A DNA stretch of 64,000 nucleotides from Euborellia annulipes (Eukaryota > Arthropoda > Insecta > Dermaptera > Anisolabididae), in the NCBI GenBank assembly GCA_023213315.1, contig JAKCPI010025072.1:1-64000 (forward strand). Direction: 5' to 3'. The notes beneath the pieces are model-generated. The model saw only the letters and a program-made list of their open reading frames with translations. It made no database searches and was not told the origin of the DNA. The position numbers and the translations under genes are program-made. Positions 32,701-43,015 of this stretch are shown piece after piece; positions within the stretch are counted from its first letter, which is position 1; each line of letters starts with the position of its first letter.

Positions 32701-34252
32701 CGTAATTTGTCAGGCGAAAGCGTGTTGAAGTCTTTTTCTCTTATTCCAGCTAACGGCCTGGAGAAGGTGAATGTGAACAGTCGCTCTTCTACAGGCTTCA
32801 CCCCATTGATGGACGCAGCATCAAATAATCATTATAAAGTTTGTCGATCACTTCTCAAGCACTCTGGTAATTTTTATTTGAAAAAAGAGTTGCTTTATTA
32901 TTTTCTTTTTATTCTTTTAAAGATGCGTTTATACCATTAATAAGAACAATAACAACAATGACAACGCTCATCTCTTTCTTTTCTTTTAGAGCGTTCTGAC
33001 GTTTTTGTCTGTACAGGCCTAGCAACGGGCCGAGGGGGGAAACAAATAGTGGGGTAGCGTTTTGTCGTTCTTTATTGTTTTTATTAAATTAACTAACTAA
33101 CCAGGGTTTTGACCGTCCATCCCCTGAGATCATACTTATTTTATGTACAGTGAGCGCCACAATTAAGTCCCCACCTGATAGTTTTGGCCTTAAGTATATG
33201 ATGTATAGTGAAATAATTTTAATAACCGAAATTTGCTTAAAAAAAAAACTACACTATTATAAGAAATTTTTCAATTCGGTTTTTTTTTTAAATGAATTCA
33301 ATTCATAAGAGATTATTGGGACATCGAGCTATAATTTTTTTAATGACTTATTAAAAAATTATCGTAATTTTTTTGTTATCAAGCAAATACACAAAAACAA
33401 CCAATAATCTTTAATTTTTTTTAAATTTAAAAATGAATTTATTGTTATTATTAATCACATATTAATTAAGAAATTTTTAAAATAAGCTTAGATGATTTAT
33501 TTAAAAATCAAATGTCAAATTAGTTCAGCATTCTTGCAATAGATGGCAGGCTAGTCTAACAGCCGATCCCCTAATGGCCTATATTTATATATATATATAT
33601 ATACACAACGCCCTCTTATCGGGAAAAACATTCGTAACACCTTCGCTCCTATTCCGCATAAAAATATCCTAGCAAAGTATCTGTTTTTGTATACTAATAA
33701 AGTGGTACATTGAGGGTCAGCATTAAAGCACTCCCAGCAAAATAAAAATAATATTTAAGATTTTTATTTTGGAGATTAAAGATCGAGGGCATAAACTTCT
33801 TTTCTTTCTTTTGACTGTTCCCATTCAAATTTCAAGATCCTTGAATTGTTTTTGTTTTAGGCTCGTATCTTCTTAGAACTTCTGATGAACAAGGCCGGAC
33901 TGCCTTTAATTTTACATCCAATGAAGAGATAATCAAAATGTTTAATGAATTTCTCGAAAAAGATCCATATTCATCAGAACCATTAAAAGATATCGATGAA
34001 TATACAGCTATAAAAAATTTAACAGAATTTTTATACGTTTGTTTTATAGACACTTATCAAATGCGTGAAACCCATGCGTTATTGGATTATTTAAAAGAAA
34101 ATCACCCGAAGGATTTGAAAATTAATAGAAAAAATAAAATCACACTTAACATCGATACAAATGATTATGCAGTTTTATTCAATATCATGGAAACTATGAA
34201 AAAATATATTTTAAAAAATAAAAGTTTCCATTTGTTGCCATATTGTTTTTAA
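24166..34252 (+). CDS. Ankyrin-repeat protein, possibly SLF1-like, 10 exons
   Basis: Exons: 24,166-24,791, 25,176-25,325, 28,193-28,321, 28,396-28,785, 29,233-29,359, 30,209-30,333, 30,831-30,951, 32,454-32,645, 32,750-32,866, 33,861-34,252. All introns are GT-AG and the phases agree. The roughly 790-residue protein has a Ser/Asn-rich basic N-terminus with NVLQNYF and NTILNYY (PIP-box-like but lacking the Gln in register), a helical middle, and ankyrin repeats in exons 8-9 (GETRLHIASRKN, NWTPLHEACNHGNYKVV, GFTPLMDAASNNHYKV). This order recalls SLF1, which brings SMC5/6 to damaged DNA, but no BRCT domain is seen and the match is tentative. Exon 1 contains an apparent one-base frameshift between 24,530 and 24,575. 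A poly(A) signal lies at 34,295-34,300. Confidence 0.75.
25366..25756. mobile_element. hAT-type MITE with perfect 8-bp target duplication
   Basis: The element begins CAGGGGCGCCGGAAC and ends GTTCCGGCGCCTATG, with inverted ends of about 15 bases. The 8-base attagtgg flanks it exactly on both sides (25,358-25,365 and 25,757-25,764). Eight-base duplications and CA...TG-type ends are typical of hAT transposons. The interior is AT-rich with C-runs and no transposase. It sits in intron 2 of the ankyrin gene. Confidence 0.8.
25878..26676. repeat. Foldback element with tandem core and degenerate hammerhead-like arms
   Basis: The arms run from tttccgcgaccggg (left) to the complement near 26,676; matching blocks include tctcgggttaagtcgcgtgg, gagatttactcgacgtttcgg and gagccattttcaagagagaag. 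The centre (about 26,010-26,390) holds several partial copies of a roughly 130-base unit with gcctactccccaagtcgg, giving proline-rich shadow frames on both strands. The arm motif GGCTCC-aaa-GGAGagCC-GAAACGTC has the second half of a hammerhead core, but CTGANGA has become CTTGAAA. Confidence 0.75.
26705..27285. repeat. Related, more degraded foldback element
   Basis: The left arm (about 26,710-26,860) contains gatttactcgtcgtttcgat and ctccttttggaccc, relatives of the neighbouring element at 25,878. The right arm survives as gggtccaaaaggagaata at 27,250-27,270. Between them lies unrelated sequence without a supported gene. Confidence 0.5.
27440..27665 (-). repeat. tRNA-derived SINE, minus-strand copy
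   Basis: Read on the minus strand it has box A TGGCGTAGTAGGTAGCG, box B CGGGTTCGGACCCC and a body with two facing atttaagccat(c/t)tgg blocks that can pair, then a GTGTGAATG-type tail. The copy at 29,810-30,070 on the plus strand is clearly the same family. It lies in intron 2 of the ankyrin gene. Confidence 0.8.
27885..28081. repeat. Inverted-repeat element carrying a hammerhead-like motif
   Basis: The arms pair from gaaataatgctttgaatgc (left) to gcattcagagccttatttc (right). The right arm contains the motif described at 28,005-28,047. The left-arm copy of the core is mutated. It sits in intron 2 of the ankyrin gene. Confidence 0.75.
28005..28047 (+). ncRNA. Minimal hammerhead-like motif
   Basis: TGGA (28,005-28,008) can pair with TCCG (28,044-28,047) as a 4-bp stem I with one wobble. 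CTGAAGA is at 28,009-28,015, stem II GGT/ACC follows, and GAAACGTT is at 28,036-28,043. The triplet is GTT, and stem III is only the two pairs formed within ACGT. Activity as a monomer is doubtful. Confidence 0.45.
28817..29152. repeat. Near-perfect palindromic element in intron 4 of the ankyrin gene
   Basis: The ends ttggagtcgggaggaat and attcctcccgactccaa match exactly, and the arms stay nearly identical to a centre near 28,985. Each arm carries one copy of the hammerhead-like core. The left-arm copy, minus strand 28,871-28,913, has CTGAAGA, a stem II and GAAACGTC with stem I GGCA/TGCT; in the right arm stem I is mutated. A half copy of the same element is at 49,430-49,560. Confidence 0.85.
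28871..28913 (-). ncRNA. Minimal hammerhead-like motif
   Basis: On the minus strand the order is GGCA, CTGAAGA, a 7-bp stem II with one mismatch (GGCAACC/GGTTACC), GAAACGTC, TGCT. Stem I is three Watson-Crick pairs plus one G-U. Stem III is just AC/GU without a loop, so cleavage would probably need a dimer. Confidence 0.5.
29436..29718. mobile_element. MITE with AGTGGCGTAGCGA ends
   Basis: The left end agtggcgtagcga and right end tcgctatgccact are inverted. The interior has C-runs and the motif gcccggggca twice, but no coding frame. It resembles the hAT-type elements at 25,366, 41,370 and 47,367 in its CA(C/G)TGGCG ends. It lies in intron 5 of the ankyrin gene. Confidence 0.6.
29810..30070 (+). 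repeat. tRNA-derived SINE, plus-strand copy
   Basis: Box A TGGCGCAGTAGG and box B GGGTTCGGACCCC are intact and suitably spaced. The body has the facing blocks atttaagccatttgg and ccagatgccttaaat. The tail is a GTGTGAATGAGTGTG-type simple repeat. It is not a functional tRNA, since the acceptor stem does not pair. It lies in intron 5 of the ankyrin gene. Confidence 0.8.
30443..30491 (-). ncRNA. Minimal hammerhead motif with 8-bp stem I
   Basis: On the minus strand, TTATCGTC is followed by CTGAAGA, then a perfect 6-bp stem II (GGGATC, loop gacgt, GATCCC), then GAAACGTC, then GACGATAA, which is the exact complement of the first block. Every core position of a hammerhead is present. Stem III is limited to the self-complementary ACGT. 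Confidence 0.6.
30672..30720 (+). ncRNA. Minimal hammerhead motif, right-arm copy
   Basis: TTATCGTC, CTGAAGA, a stem II with one mismatch and one wobble, GAAACGTC and GACGATAA occur in order. Stem I is a perfect 8 bp. It is the partner of the copy at 30,443-30,491 in the other arm. Confidence 0.55.
31187..32117. mobile_element. Mariner-like element with inverted duplication of the transposase end
   Basis: The ends acagggcgttccaaaaagaa and ttctttttggaataccctgt are terminal inverted repeats next to TA. The plus strand at about 31,405-31,545 reads GYVKDQVFVPPMPTTLEDL and then EYRLDVV, the C-terminal end of mariner-type transposases, with an internal deletion. The segment at 31,256-31,345 is an inverted copy of that same end. 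No DDE core remains. It lies in intron 7 of the ankyrin gene. Confidence 0.75.
33240..33720. repeat. Dispersed repeat, copy A
   Basis: About 330 bases here match 36,743-37,072 closely (for example gattattgggacatcgagct and agatggcaggctagtcta), and a shorter part matches again at 33,616-33,655. A TA microsatellite replaces some of copy B. It has no coding potential and lies in intron 9 of the ankyrin gene. The gtgagcgccacaattaagtc block just upstream (33,150) may be its end. Confidence 0.8.
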
Positions 34253-34936
34253 GAAATATTTTTATACTCTTGTTTTTTTTTTTTTATTATTTTCAATAAA
34301 ATTTTTGTTTATCCCATTTTGTTGTAAATTTAATGCCAATCTCTTATTGGTAACCACAACGCATGAATTCACTTTGTTTTATTCTAAAAAACACCCAATT
34401 TGACGCTATCACGTTTCTTTTTTATTTTGACTATTGTGAAGAATCCAACGAACAACGATTTCATTAATATTGATAAGATTTTTCAGGGAAAATTCTCCCT
34501 CCCCTTAAAAAAGGTGGCGGAGAGCCAATTTGATCGAGAGATATGTAAAAATAACGAAAATTTTTAAAACAATACGAGGACCACTTTTTTGGGTTCTTTT
34601 TCTTTCTCCATTGTAATTTAAATGCCAAAAATCTTGTACCGACCTATTCTGATTGAGAAACTAGAGAAATTAATTAAATACAGCTGAAAAAAATAATTAA
34701 TAATTTTAATGAAAATTGTTTTTTTTTTTTTTTTTTTAATAATGAACGATAAAGAAGATTTTGATAAATGATGATCTTTTATATTTGTAAAAAAAATCTC
34801 AGCCAAAAACATCGGAGATGGAAAAAGGGGCAAAAAGAAATTTTAATGTCCTCTCAAAAAGTCACTTTTGCTCCAAAATGAAATTTTATATCAAAGGTAT
34901 CGGATTTTCGATAGTATCTATTTATATTTTAAATTC

Positions 34937-35122
34937 CAGTGGAGAATTGGAGATATCAGCCAAATTGGCCAGGTTAATAAATCGGGAATTATACACATAG
35001 TGCAAGTGTATATATATAATTCCCGATAACTGAAGATGGCCAAATAAATCCAGGCCGAAACGTCTTATCCTGGGAGCTTTATTAACCTGGACAATTTGGC
35101 TGATATCTTCAATTCTCCACTG
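34937..35122. repeat. Inverted-repeat element with hammerhead motif, 3' of the ankyrin gene
   Basis: The arms run from cagtggagaattggagatat to gatatcttcaattctccactg. The element is compact (about 186 bases) and carries the motif at 35,025-35,069. Confidence 0.8.
35025..35069 (+). ncRNA. Minimal hammerhead motif
   Basis: GATAA (35,025-35,029), CTGAAGA, stem II GGCC/GGCC, GAAACGTC (35,057-35,064) and TTATC (35,065-35,069) occur in order. Stem I (GATAA/TTATC) and stem II are fully complementary. Stem III has only AC/GU. Confidence 0.6.
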
Positions 35123-35556
35123 TAATAACATCACAGCCACAATCTCAAAATCAACTATTTTAAATTTCATCAAAATCGGTCCAGCTTTGTCTAAAAATTT
35201 GAAAATTGAAGAAAAAAGGAAAAATAAGAGACTAACTTTTGACCTTCCAAAATTGGCAAAATCTCAACTTTGAGCTTCTGCCATACTTTTTGGGACTTGA
35301 ATTTTTTTTTTTGAATTTGTGCTCAAAATAATCCTTATTTATTCTAGTTTTATATAAAAAAAAATTTGTCTCCGATATCTTAAGAACTTTTTGAGATATT
35401 CACCCAGAAAGAGAAAAGTTTCTCAAAAAAATATTTTCACCTCCTATCTTTTATTAAGGATTTAAAATATTTATTGATAATCGTCGTTTTAGGGCCGAAA
35501 ATTTCCCCCCCAAAGGGGGGGGGGGGAGACCTGCCTATATTAATGAAATCGTAGCT

Positions 35557-35793
35557 AGGGGTCGTCCATATATTACGTAACGCCTTTTTTGACGATTTTC
35601 TAGTCCCTCCCCCCCCCCCCCCCAGTACCAGTTGGTCACATACAAGCAAACCTCCCCCTACAAATATGATGTCAAGACATAGAACTACCTCCCTCCTCGA
35701 ATAAAATCTTATACAAAATTCATTTCTTCCCCCCCCCCCCCCACTTCCCCCCCCCCCCCCCCTAACGCTTTAAGTAATATGTGGACGACCCCT
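35557..35793. mobile_element. MITE with GGGGTCGTCC ends
   Basis: The left end aggggtcgtccatatattacg and right end taatatgtggacgacccct are inverted. The interior contains several runs of C that could be assembly-sensitive. The element lies between the convergent ankyrin and TFIIE alpha genes. Confidence 0.75.
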
Positions 35794-35932
35794 TACTGTA
35801 TTTTTCACACCCGCTTTTATTTTCAACTTTGGAATAGTGTAACTAAAAATATCTAAACTAACATGTATATATAAACTTATTATTTTATTGAAATAAAGAA
35901 ATTAATTTTACAAAAAGAATAAATATTTGCCT

Positions 35933-38328
35933 TTAATCATACATATGAGAATAATATTCTTGATACACTTGAATGTAAGTTTCTTTTTCGGTAGGAGTCA
36001 TTTGAGCAATTAGAGAATCATTGACGTCAGTAATTGAAACTGTTTTGTCGCCTACAGTTACAACTGGAACCATTTCATCGTCTTCCGAGTCCATTGTTTC
36101 AACTTCAGCTAAAAAAAAAAATTAAAAACAATATATTTGACAGTTTTGTTTGTGGTAGAATTGTTTAAGAAAATAATATGACGTACCAGGTTCAACATTT
36201 TCCATATCTCTCTCCTCTTCATCGCCACTTGAATCAGAGGCACTTTCATTTTGCATTCCTTTAACTGCAGCAGCTGCAGCTGTATTCCCGGAATTTTGCC
36301 CACGCCGTTCATGCGCCAAAAGCACCGACATAATATCCTCTTGGCTTTTAGCTGTTGCTGTTGTTGTTGTTGGAGCTGATTTATTATCATTAGCCTCATC
36401 GCTTGTTGCTTGTCTTGTATTATCACTCTGCAAAAAAAGAATTAAAATTGTTTTATTAAATTCTATTGGCTGACATATCGACCATAACAAGAGGTTTTCG
36501 AAAAGGACTTGTTGATTTTAAAATTAAAGAGATAAAAGAATAAAACCAAATTGGTGTTGGCTGTGTCTTCTACCCAGCCGGTGGCTTTTTTACGTGACAA
36601 CGTCTTTGCTTGACTTCAAACTATTTTGACTTTCTCTTACCTATATTGAAATAAATAGAGAAAGTATTGTATACCGTGTATACAACATAATTATACCTCT
36701 TAAGGGGGGTTCAGGAGCAACGTCTAAACGTACTTTAAAAAAAAACTAGACTATTATAAGGAATTTTTCAATGCGGTTTTTTTTTAATGAATTAAATTCA
36801 TAAGAGATTATTGGGACATCGAGCTATAATTGTTTTAATGACTTATTAAAAAATTATCGTAATTAATTTTTTTGTTATCAAGCAAATACAGTACAAAAAA
36901 ACAATCAGTCCCAATAATCTTTAATTTTTTTTAAATTTAAAAATGAATTTATTGTTATTATTAATCACATATTAATTAAGATATTTTTAAAATAAGCTTA
37001 GATGATTTATTTAAAAATCAACTGCCAAATGAGTTCAGCATTCTTGCAATAGATGGCAGGCTAGTCTAATAGTCGTTACCGTATTAGCCTATATCTGGCC
37101 TATATTTATATATGTTTATGCCTTTATAAAAGATACATAATATATAATAACATTTATAAAGTATTTATTGTTAAAAGATCAAGGAAATTCAACCAAATGC
37201 ATTAAATATTATTAGCTACCATTTTGACATCTCTTGGCAAATTTTTGAATTACTTAATATTTTGGGCATACTTTTTATGACACACTATGCCATCTTATCG
37301 GGAAAAACATGCGTAACACCTTCGCTCCCATTCCCCCTTAAGACAGAGGAGTTATTCAAGCCGCTAACTTTTTCGTGCATGCCTCCCTACCCGGCCACTA
37401 TACACACATGCATTGTAAGACGTTGTCACTTCTACTGTCAGTAGGCTTATTATGGAAGATCCTCTGAAGCCCAACGCGAGAAGAGACTTTGGACAGATGA
37501 AACGTGTAAGATTAGGGAAGATAGGAAAAGATTGAAGTCATATATTCCATGAAATAACATGTATATTAGAAAGTGGCTAAAGCGCCACAACACAAACTTG
37601 CAACTAATTGTATTTTATATGCTTTCAAAATAACCATTTGTTTTGTTTAGTTCTGTTGAATTAAATAAGATCGGGGATTCCTCGTGCAAATTATGTGAAT
37701 AACGTGCCAAAGTGTCAAGTTTAAAAAAGAAAAAAACATTTTATTTACTAAAAGAAATTGTTTAGGAGTTGGCAAATTTGTTAAGGCCATTGGCATTGAC
37801 TTTGTGGCTATTTCTAAAGAAAAATTATTCAATTTGGCACTTGATACGTTTGAGAATTTCCGACCTCAATGCATTAATCTATAATGTTGACAAACATGAT
37901 TATATAATATGAGGCTTATTCAGAGCCCCTCATAGTCAAATAAAAACAAAAAAATATGGGGAATGACTTCCCCGAGACTTTCTCGTATATTCTTTTGGAA
38001 TTACGTCTGCGTGTGTGTGTGAACACGATTGCTTAAAAACCAAAGCAGCTAGATGGATGAAATTTGGTATATGCTCCTTACACTAAAATTGTAGATTTCT
38101 ATCAACTTTTGGAGTAAATACGTCACTTGGAAGTAGTACTTTACCTAATAAGTTTTTTCAGAAATTTCGAAATTTTCAATTTGTTTGTTATATTATGATA
38201 AAATACTCAATTTTAAAAAGTTTTTATTCTTTGATATTTTTCCGAAAACTGAATAGTTTTTGAAATAATCACAGAAGAAAAAGACATTTTTCTTTTTTTT
38301 TTTTTTTTTTTTTCTCCCCTCCCCTCCT

Positions 38329-38359
<31 letters not shown>

Positions 38360-41300
38360 TTCCCCTTTAACACTCCTTTTTAAAAATTTTGATAAAAAAA
38401 ATTTTAAGTAGAGTGTTTTTATTGTTTTTTTAATTTTTTTAAAAAAATTTCAAAAAAATCAACCCCCGGGCCGCCGCGGTGGGGGGGGGGGGCCGACATT
38501 TTTCGTTAATTTTGGAAAGAAAAATCAAAACAAAATCATACAGGTGTCATTAAAAAACATGTAAATATAAACAAATTCATTTGTGGCTTGACTAGTTCTG
38601 TTAGTCATGATCTGAACAGCATAGGGCTGGGACGATGCCTCCCTTGTGTTCCGTTTATATGTTGCCTTTGGTGGGATAATTGATTTTAATTCGACAGATC
38701 ATTGACCGTGGTAACTTGATTGCCAACCCAATAATATATTTGGAACCTGTTATGCATTAGTGTGTCAAGCGCCAAAAAAAATTAAAAATTGAGTTAAGCA
38801 CGGAATATTGTTTCAAATGCTCTAATTAATAGTATTTTTTATGAAATATGTCCTAAAAAAATTTATATTTAATGTTACTTGCACAATTGACAAAAAAAAT
38901 ATATATATAATCCAATGAAAACAAAAAACTTTAATGTTAATTTTCTCAAATCTCGGTAGGTGGCGCTTGACACACTAATGCGTAACAGGGTCCATTTAAA
39001 ATATGATATTTCTTCTTGTGAAAAAAATGCCACTCCCAGTAATTTGTAATTTGTCTTTAATAAATTTTCATGATCAAGGAGAAAGTTAATTTTAAATTCA
39101 TATTAAAAATAAACATATCCATTTGCCAAAAATTTGAGATTTTATTTTTATAACAAGTTTAATATATATTTATGTGTATATATATATTTCTATTAATAGT
39201 AAGGTATTTTTTTTTTCATCCAGCTCTAGGGATCTAATTCCTTTTGATAGTAATTTTATTAATCTTACCATGGCAGTGTCTGGCGCTATTATTGTGCTTT
39301 CAGACATCCATATAGGACGTTCTTTACGGACATTATTTTGTTCTTGAACAACTTCATCGCCAATTGTGACATCGACTCGAGTTTCCTCAACGGTGAATCC
39401 TTGCATTCGTGTTGCCTCACCGGACCAATTATCACCTGATGGTTTCATCATCGCTTGTCGTTTTGCATCAAGGCTGAAATTAAAAACAATTTATGAGAAA
39501 AATGATTCAAAAAAAAAAAAAAAATTGTTATAAATAAATAATTACCCTTTAATTGTAGAGATGTCGACAGGTTCTGGCTCTAATATTTCGGGTGCCAGTT
39601 TGATTCCTTCAACCTCCCGGAGAAGAATATATAAAGGCTCTAATTGTTCATTGAATTTAGCTAATAATAATCGAGAATCTTTTTTAGGCAAGGCAGATTG
39701 ATCCTCTTCAACAACTGCATGGCAATATGTACAACGGAATTCTTCTGTAGTAAAGTCAAATAGTTGATCAGCCTATAAATAAATGTTTTTTCCTATAGGG
39801 AAGTTTAATTCTAAAAAGCCTCGAAGGAAAAAATGTTTTTTGATAAGGTACATATCCAGGCATTCTTATTTAAGCCATTTGGTAGCCAAATGGCTTAAAT
39901 TAAATCATCGGACTGCTGGGGTCCGAACCCGCGACTCTTGGTATACGAGGCTAGCACGCTAACCTCTACACCAAAAAGCCTAAACTCCAAAAGTTAACTT
40001 CATTTATTCATATCGATTGGTTGTGATTTCTGATCCAACATTCATCATTCGGTCCAAATTTTGTTACTTTTAGAAGTGAGTTTTGTGACTCGATCGACTT
40101 AATTTCTTTCTAGGCCCTGGCCTAAGCGAAGAGGAATTGCCACCGAGATCATTATAGTTAAGCAACGCCAAGCTCTGCTGAATCTGGGGATTGGTGGCCC
40201 TCCAGAAAGAAGGGAGTTGAACGATAGCCGGAAGAGATCGATTTTATTAATTATGATTTTAAGTTTTCTCAGATCGATTCGTGAATTCCACTTCAGATAA
40301 TTGAGAAGATGAACAGAAGATGAGTATTCTAGGACCTACCATCAGAGGGATCCAACCTTGAAATGGAAGAGAATCATCGTTCGGGGCCAAAACATTCATC
40401 ATTACGGGAAATCCTCATCTTCTCGTTCATTAAAGAAATTTAAGTGGGGGATGGATTTCATGAGCTAATGCTCCTTCCCAGCCAATAATAATAAAAACAA
40501 CCTGGAGGCACTCGGCAGGTCCTGGATTAACCAAGTCGGAGTCATGGCCTTTTTAAAGCACTTAAACCCCTTCAAAGTGGGCCCTTTGAGAGTGAGCTTT
40601 TATCCCTCTTTCCTAACCTAAGAAGAGACTTCAGCATGTTGAATTATTTGCGACATTTTGGATTGGAACCCGAGTTGTGTTAAAACTTCAGATCCGTAAT
40701 CTACAGCTTAGCCACTTGCCTTTTCAAGAAGAAACTTAAGAAATAGGATCTCTTCTTTTAACTCTATTCCATCTCGGGGTTATTATTATTATCCAGACCC
40801 TCTCTTAAATATACGTATACTCAATTCTGAGGATTATAGTTTAAAAAAAAGAATAGTTTTTCCCTATTGAGTATGTGATTGGAATTAACCTTGGAATATA
40901 GATTAACAAATATAGAATATAAACAAAAAGAACATACTTCTAAATCCGTAAATGTTTTAGAACAAGATTGACATTTAAAACTCGCTCGGCTTGTTGCATC
41001 TCGTTCTTCAGTTTCCATCCGTTTGCGCATCAAATCTAATTTATATTTTACTACATTTACAAAAGTCTGCAAAAAAAAAAATATAGATAATTATAATAAA
41101 TGTTTTTTTCTAGTACATTACCTCACAGAGTAAAAAATGGAAAGATCTAAAAATGTTAGGTTTAGGAAACCAAAGAATTTTATTCCATCCATTTTTTTTT
41201 TTAAATTAGTTTCGAAATTTACGAATAGAATTTGTTGATAAATGAGAAAACATGTATAAATGATATAAACATGTATAAATAATGTTGGTTCCCCAAGTAG

Positions 41301-42370
41301 AATGCAATAAACAAGCACAGAACACAATTATAGAGAAAAATGTGCCTGCTCTGCGACCACTCACACCAGCAGTGGCGTAAATAACGCGCCCGCTGATGCG
41401 GGAGGGGGGGGGGGGCACGGCAGGTCAAGGGGCGCATAAAAAATATATAAAGAACACATTATCATCAAAATAAATTTTACAATTCATTAAGATATCTTAA
41501 TAAAACTGTTTCATAAATAATCAAGGTGATAGAGACAGACAGTGCCCAATAGGCGCCGGAATTTGGGCATTTTGGCCTTAGTGAGAGTTGTGTTATTATT
41601 GAATCACTAAAATTTTGAATATAATCGCGCCAATCCAAATAGTTACGCCACTGCGCATCAGATTTTTTCAAATGTCAGCCCTAATTGGGACATTCTGATT
41701 TATGATACAACCTAAAGCTATAATCTAATATTTTATGAGATTGGAATAATATGTATATTATAATTTTTTTATTTATTTGTTTAAGGTCTTGTTCGGCATC
41801 TGTGGCCATTTAGATTACGTTCCTATTTATGTCAAATGACGGATAAAGAGGTCCTTTGGGGAATGCAAAGTATCGAGGAGGCCAACTTCTTCCAGATAAA
41901 ACAATAAGAAGTTCATTGTTATGGCGAAACGTTGGTAACAATCTATAATAATACTAGAACTTATTTAAAATTAATAAGATTGTTAAAAAATGTTTCCATT
42001 TACCTTGTAATTAATGAAATAATAATTAACTTTCTGTGCTTTTCCATCGAGGCCTGTTTCCATTTTAAGCCTCACTTGGATAAATTTATCATTCCTTAAA
42101 AGAGCAATTCGAGATCTAAGCATTTTCCTCTCAAATTTCAAAAGTTCACATATATCATCTTCTTTCATGCCTGCAAACAGAAATAAAATATGGAGAGTGA
42201 ATATAAAAAGCAAATGAAAATAAAAGAGGAAAAGTTTTCCACTGACAGGGATTGCGGACGAGCATGTCCACGATTAAGGCATCTTCTATTGTATAAAATC
42301 CTCTAACGACCAAACGAGCCAATTGTTTTAGAGAACTTGGCACCTCAGTCACTAATCTTTCCTCTCCCAT
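35933..42370 (-). CDS. GTF2E1: Transcription initiation factor TFIIE subunit alpha
   Basis: TFIIE alpha joins the RNA polymerase II preinitiation complex and recruits TFIIH. Exons on the minus strand: 42,370-42,247, 42,170-42,004, 41,066-40,938, 39,772-39,546, 39,473-39,269, 36,427-36,187, 36,108-35,933. Phases are consistent and give 422 residues against about 440 in vertebrates. The N-terminal winged helix reads [24 protein letters not shown]. The zinc ribbon is split between exon 3 (CQSC) and exon 4 (CTYCH). [10 protein letters not shown] is the conserved motif before the acidic region. The C-terminus is acidic ([13 protein letters not shown]), followed by [21 protein letters not shown] minus-strand AATAAA lies near 35,882-35,888. 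The large intron between exons 5 and 6 holds the repeats at 36,720 and 38,742. Confidence 0.95.
36720..37340. repeat. Dispersed repeat, copy B
   Basis: This is a close match to copy A (33,240) across about 330 bases, continuing with a segment missing from A and then the shared cttatcgggaaaaacat block at about 37,296. It lies in a TFIIE alpha intron and has no coding potential. Confidence 0.8.
37345..38740. other. Intron of TFIIE alpha; low-complexity tracts, no gene
   Basis: This part of the large intron has no recognisable frame. At 38,290-38,360 a long run of T is followed by a long run of C, and near 38,480 a run of G follows cccgggccgccgcgg. Such tracts are often mis-sized in assemblies. 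Confidence 0.5.
38742..38993. mobile_element. MITE with 33-bp terminal inverted repeats
   Basis: The left end (ggaacctgttatgcattag, continuing to agcgcca at 38,774) and the right end (tggcgcttgacacac onward) match over about 33 bases with two differences. The 190-base interior is AT-rich without a gene. It lies in the large TFIIE alpha intron. Confidence 0.8.
39850..39985 (-). repeat. tRNA-derived SINE, third copy
   Basis: The minus strand shows a box B-like CGGGTTCGGACCCC and a diverged box A, with the same facing atttaagccatttgg blocks as the copies at 27,440 and 29,810. It lies in the TFIIE alpha intron between exons 3 and 4. Confidence 0.7.
40105..40200 (+). repeat. 5S rRNA-like SINE fragment
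   Basis: The segment ccgagatcattatagttaag followed by caacgcc and, further on, ctggggattggtggcc resembles the internal promoter and 3' half of 5S rRNA (agttaagcaacg is the signature). The 5' part is poorly matched, so this is more likely a 5S-derived SINE or pseudogene than a working gene. It lies in a TFIIE alpha intron. Confidence 0.4.
41370..41653. mobile_element. hAT-type MITE with CAGTGGCGTAA ends
   Basis: cagtggcgtaa at the left pairs with ttacgccactg at the right. Flanking octamers cacaccag and cgcatcag agree at six of eight positions. The interior has a G-run and no transposase. It lies in a TFIIE alpha intron. Confidence 0.7.
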
Positions 42371-43015
42371 TTTTATTTTATTTTATTCACAATTGCACAA
42401 TTCCATTAATCAAATTTATCATTTATTGGTTAAATTTATTATCACTAAATTTTTATAAAATGAGTTTAAAAATTAAAAAATATTAATTAAAAAAAAAAAA
42501 CTAAAATATAATACTTATTTCACTAACACATATATTTTAAATAATGGTTAAAAAGAAATTATTTGAATTGAATGTTCAAAGAAAATTGTCAAAATAGTTC
42601 ATTCGAGTTCAAAACCTAAACAATGCCAAAGATATTTAAAAAAAGATGGCAAACTTTTAGTTACCTTTAGCATTTTGTTTTTTCTCTTTTATCAATTAAA
42701 ATAATTAATAAAATGGAGTATAATTAATTGAAAAATATTTATTAAAGTAGCAAAAAATTAATTGAAATAATAAAAATGTGAATGTTCTTTTAAAATTCTT
42801 TGAAAAAATTAACAGATTTCATTTAAATGGGATCGGAATTGGCATGCTAAATTTTATTCTCATTGCTATGAGTGTGTAATTCAGTTGAATACATCAAAAA
42901 AGAAACAATTTTAAAAATATGGTTTAGAAAATTATATTTAAATATTTTCAAAAAATAGTCTATTATATTGTATTTAAATATTAATTCGATTGGTTATTGT
43001 AAAAATATAATTAAA
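42371..43015. promoter_or_regulatory. Putative shared promoter region between TFIIE alpha and F-box gene
   Basis: Two conserved genes start head to head with 645 bases between their ATG codons, so this interval must contain both promoters and 5' leaders. It is AT-rich and shows no clear core promoter motif or repeat. Bidirectional control is an inference from the layout. Confidence 0.5.

Noticed and set aside
35437..35770. Glycine/proline frames near C- and G-runs
   Set aside because: They arise from homopolymer runs inside and beside a MITE.
27400..39985. CRISPR-like spaced repeats
   Set aside because: The repeats are dispersed SINEs and foldback elements in a eukaryotic genome with irregular spacing.
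41880..41960. Hammerhead near ggcgaaacgttgg
   Set aside because: GAAACGTTGG and a pairing CCAA are present, but the CTGANGA core is absent.
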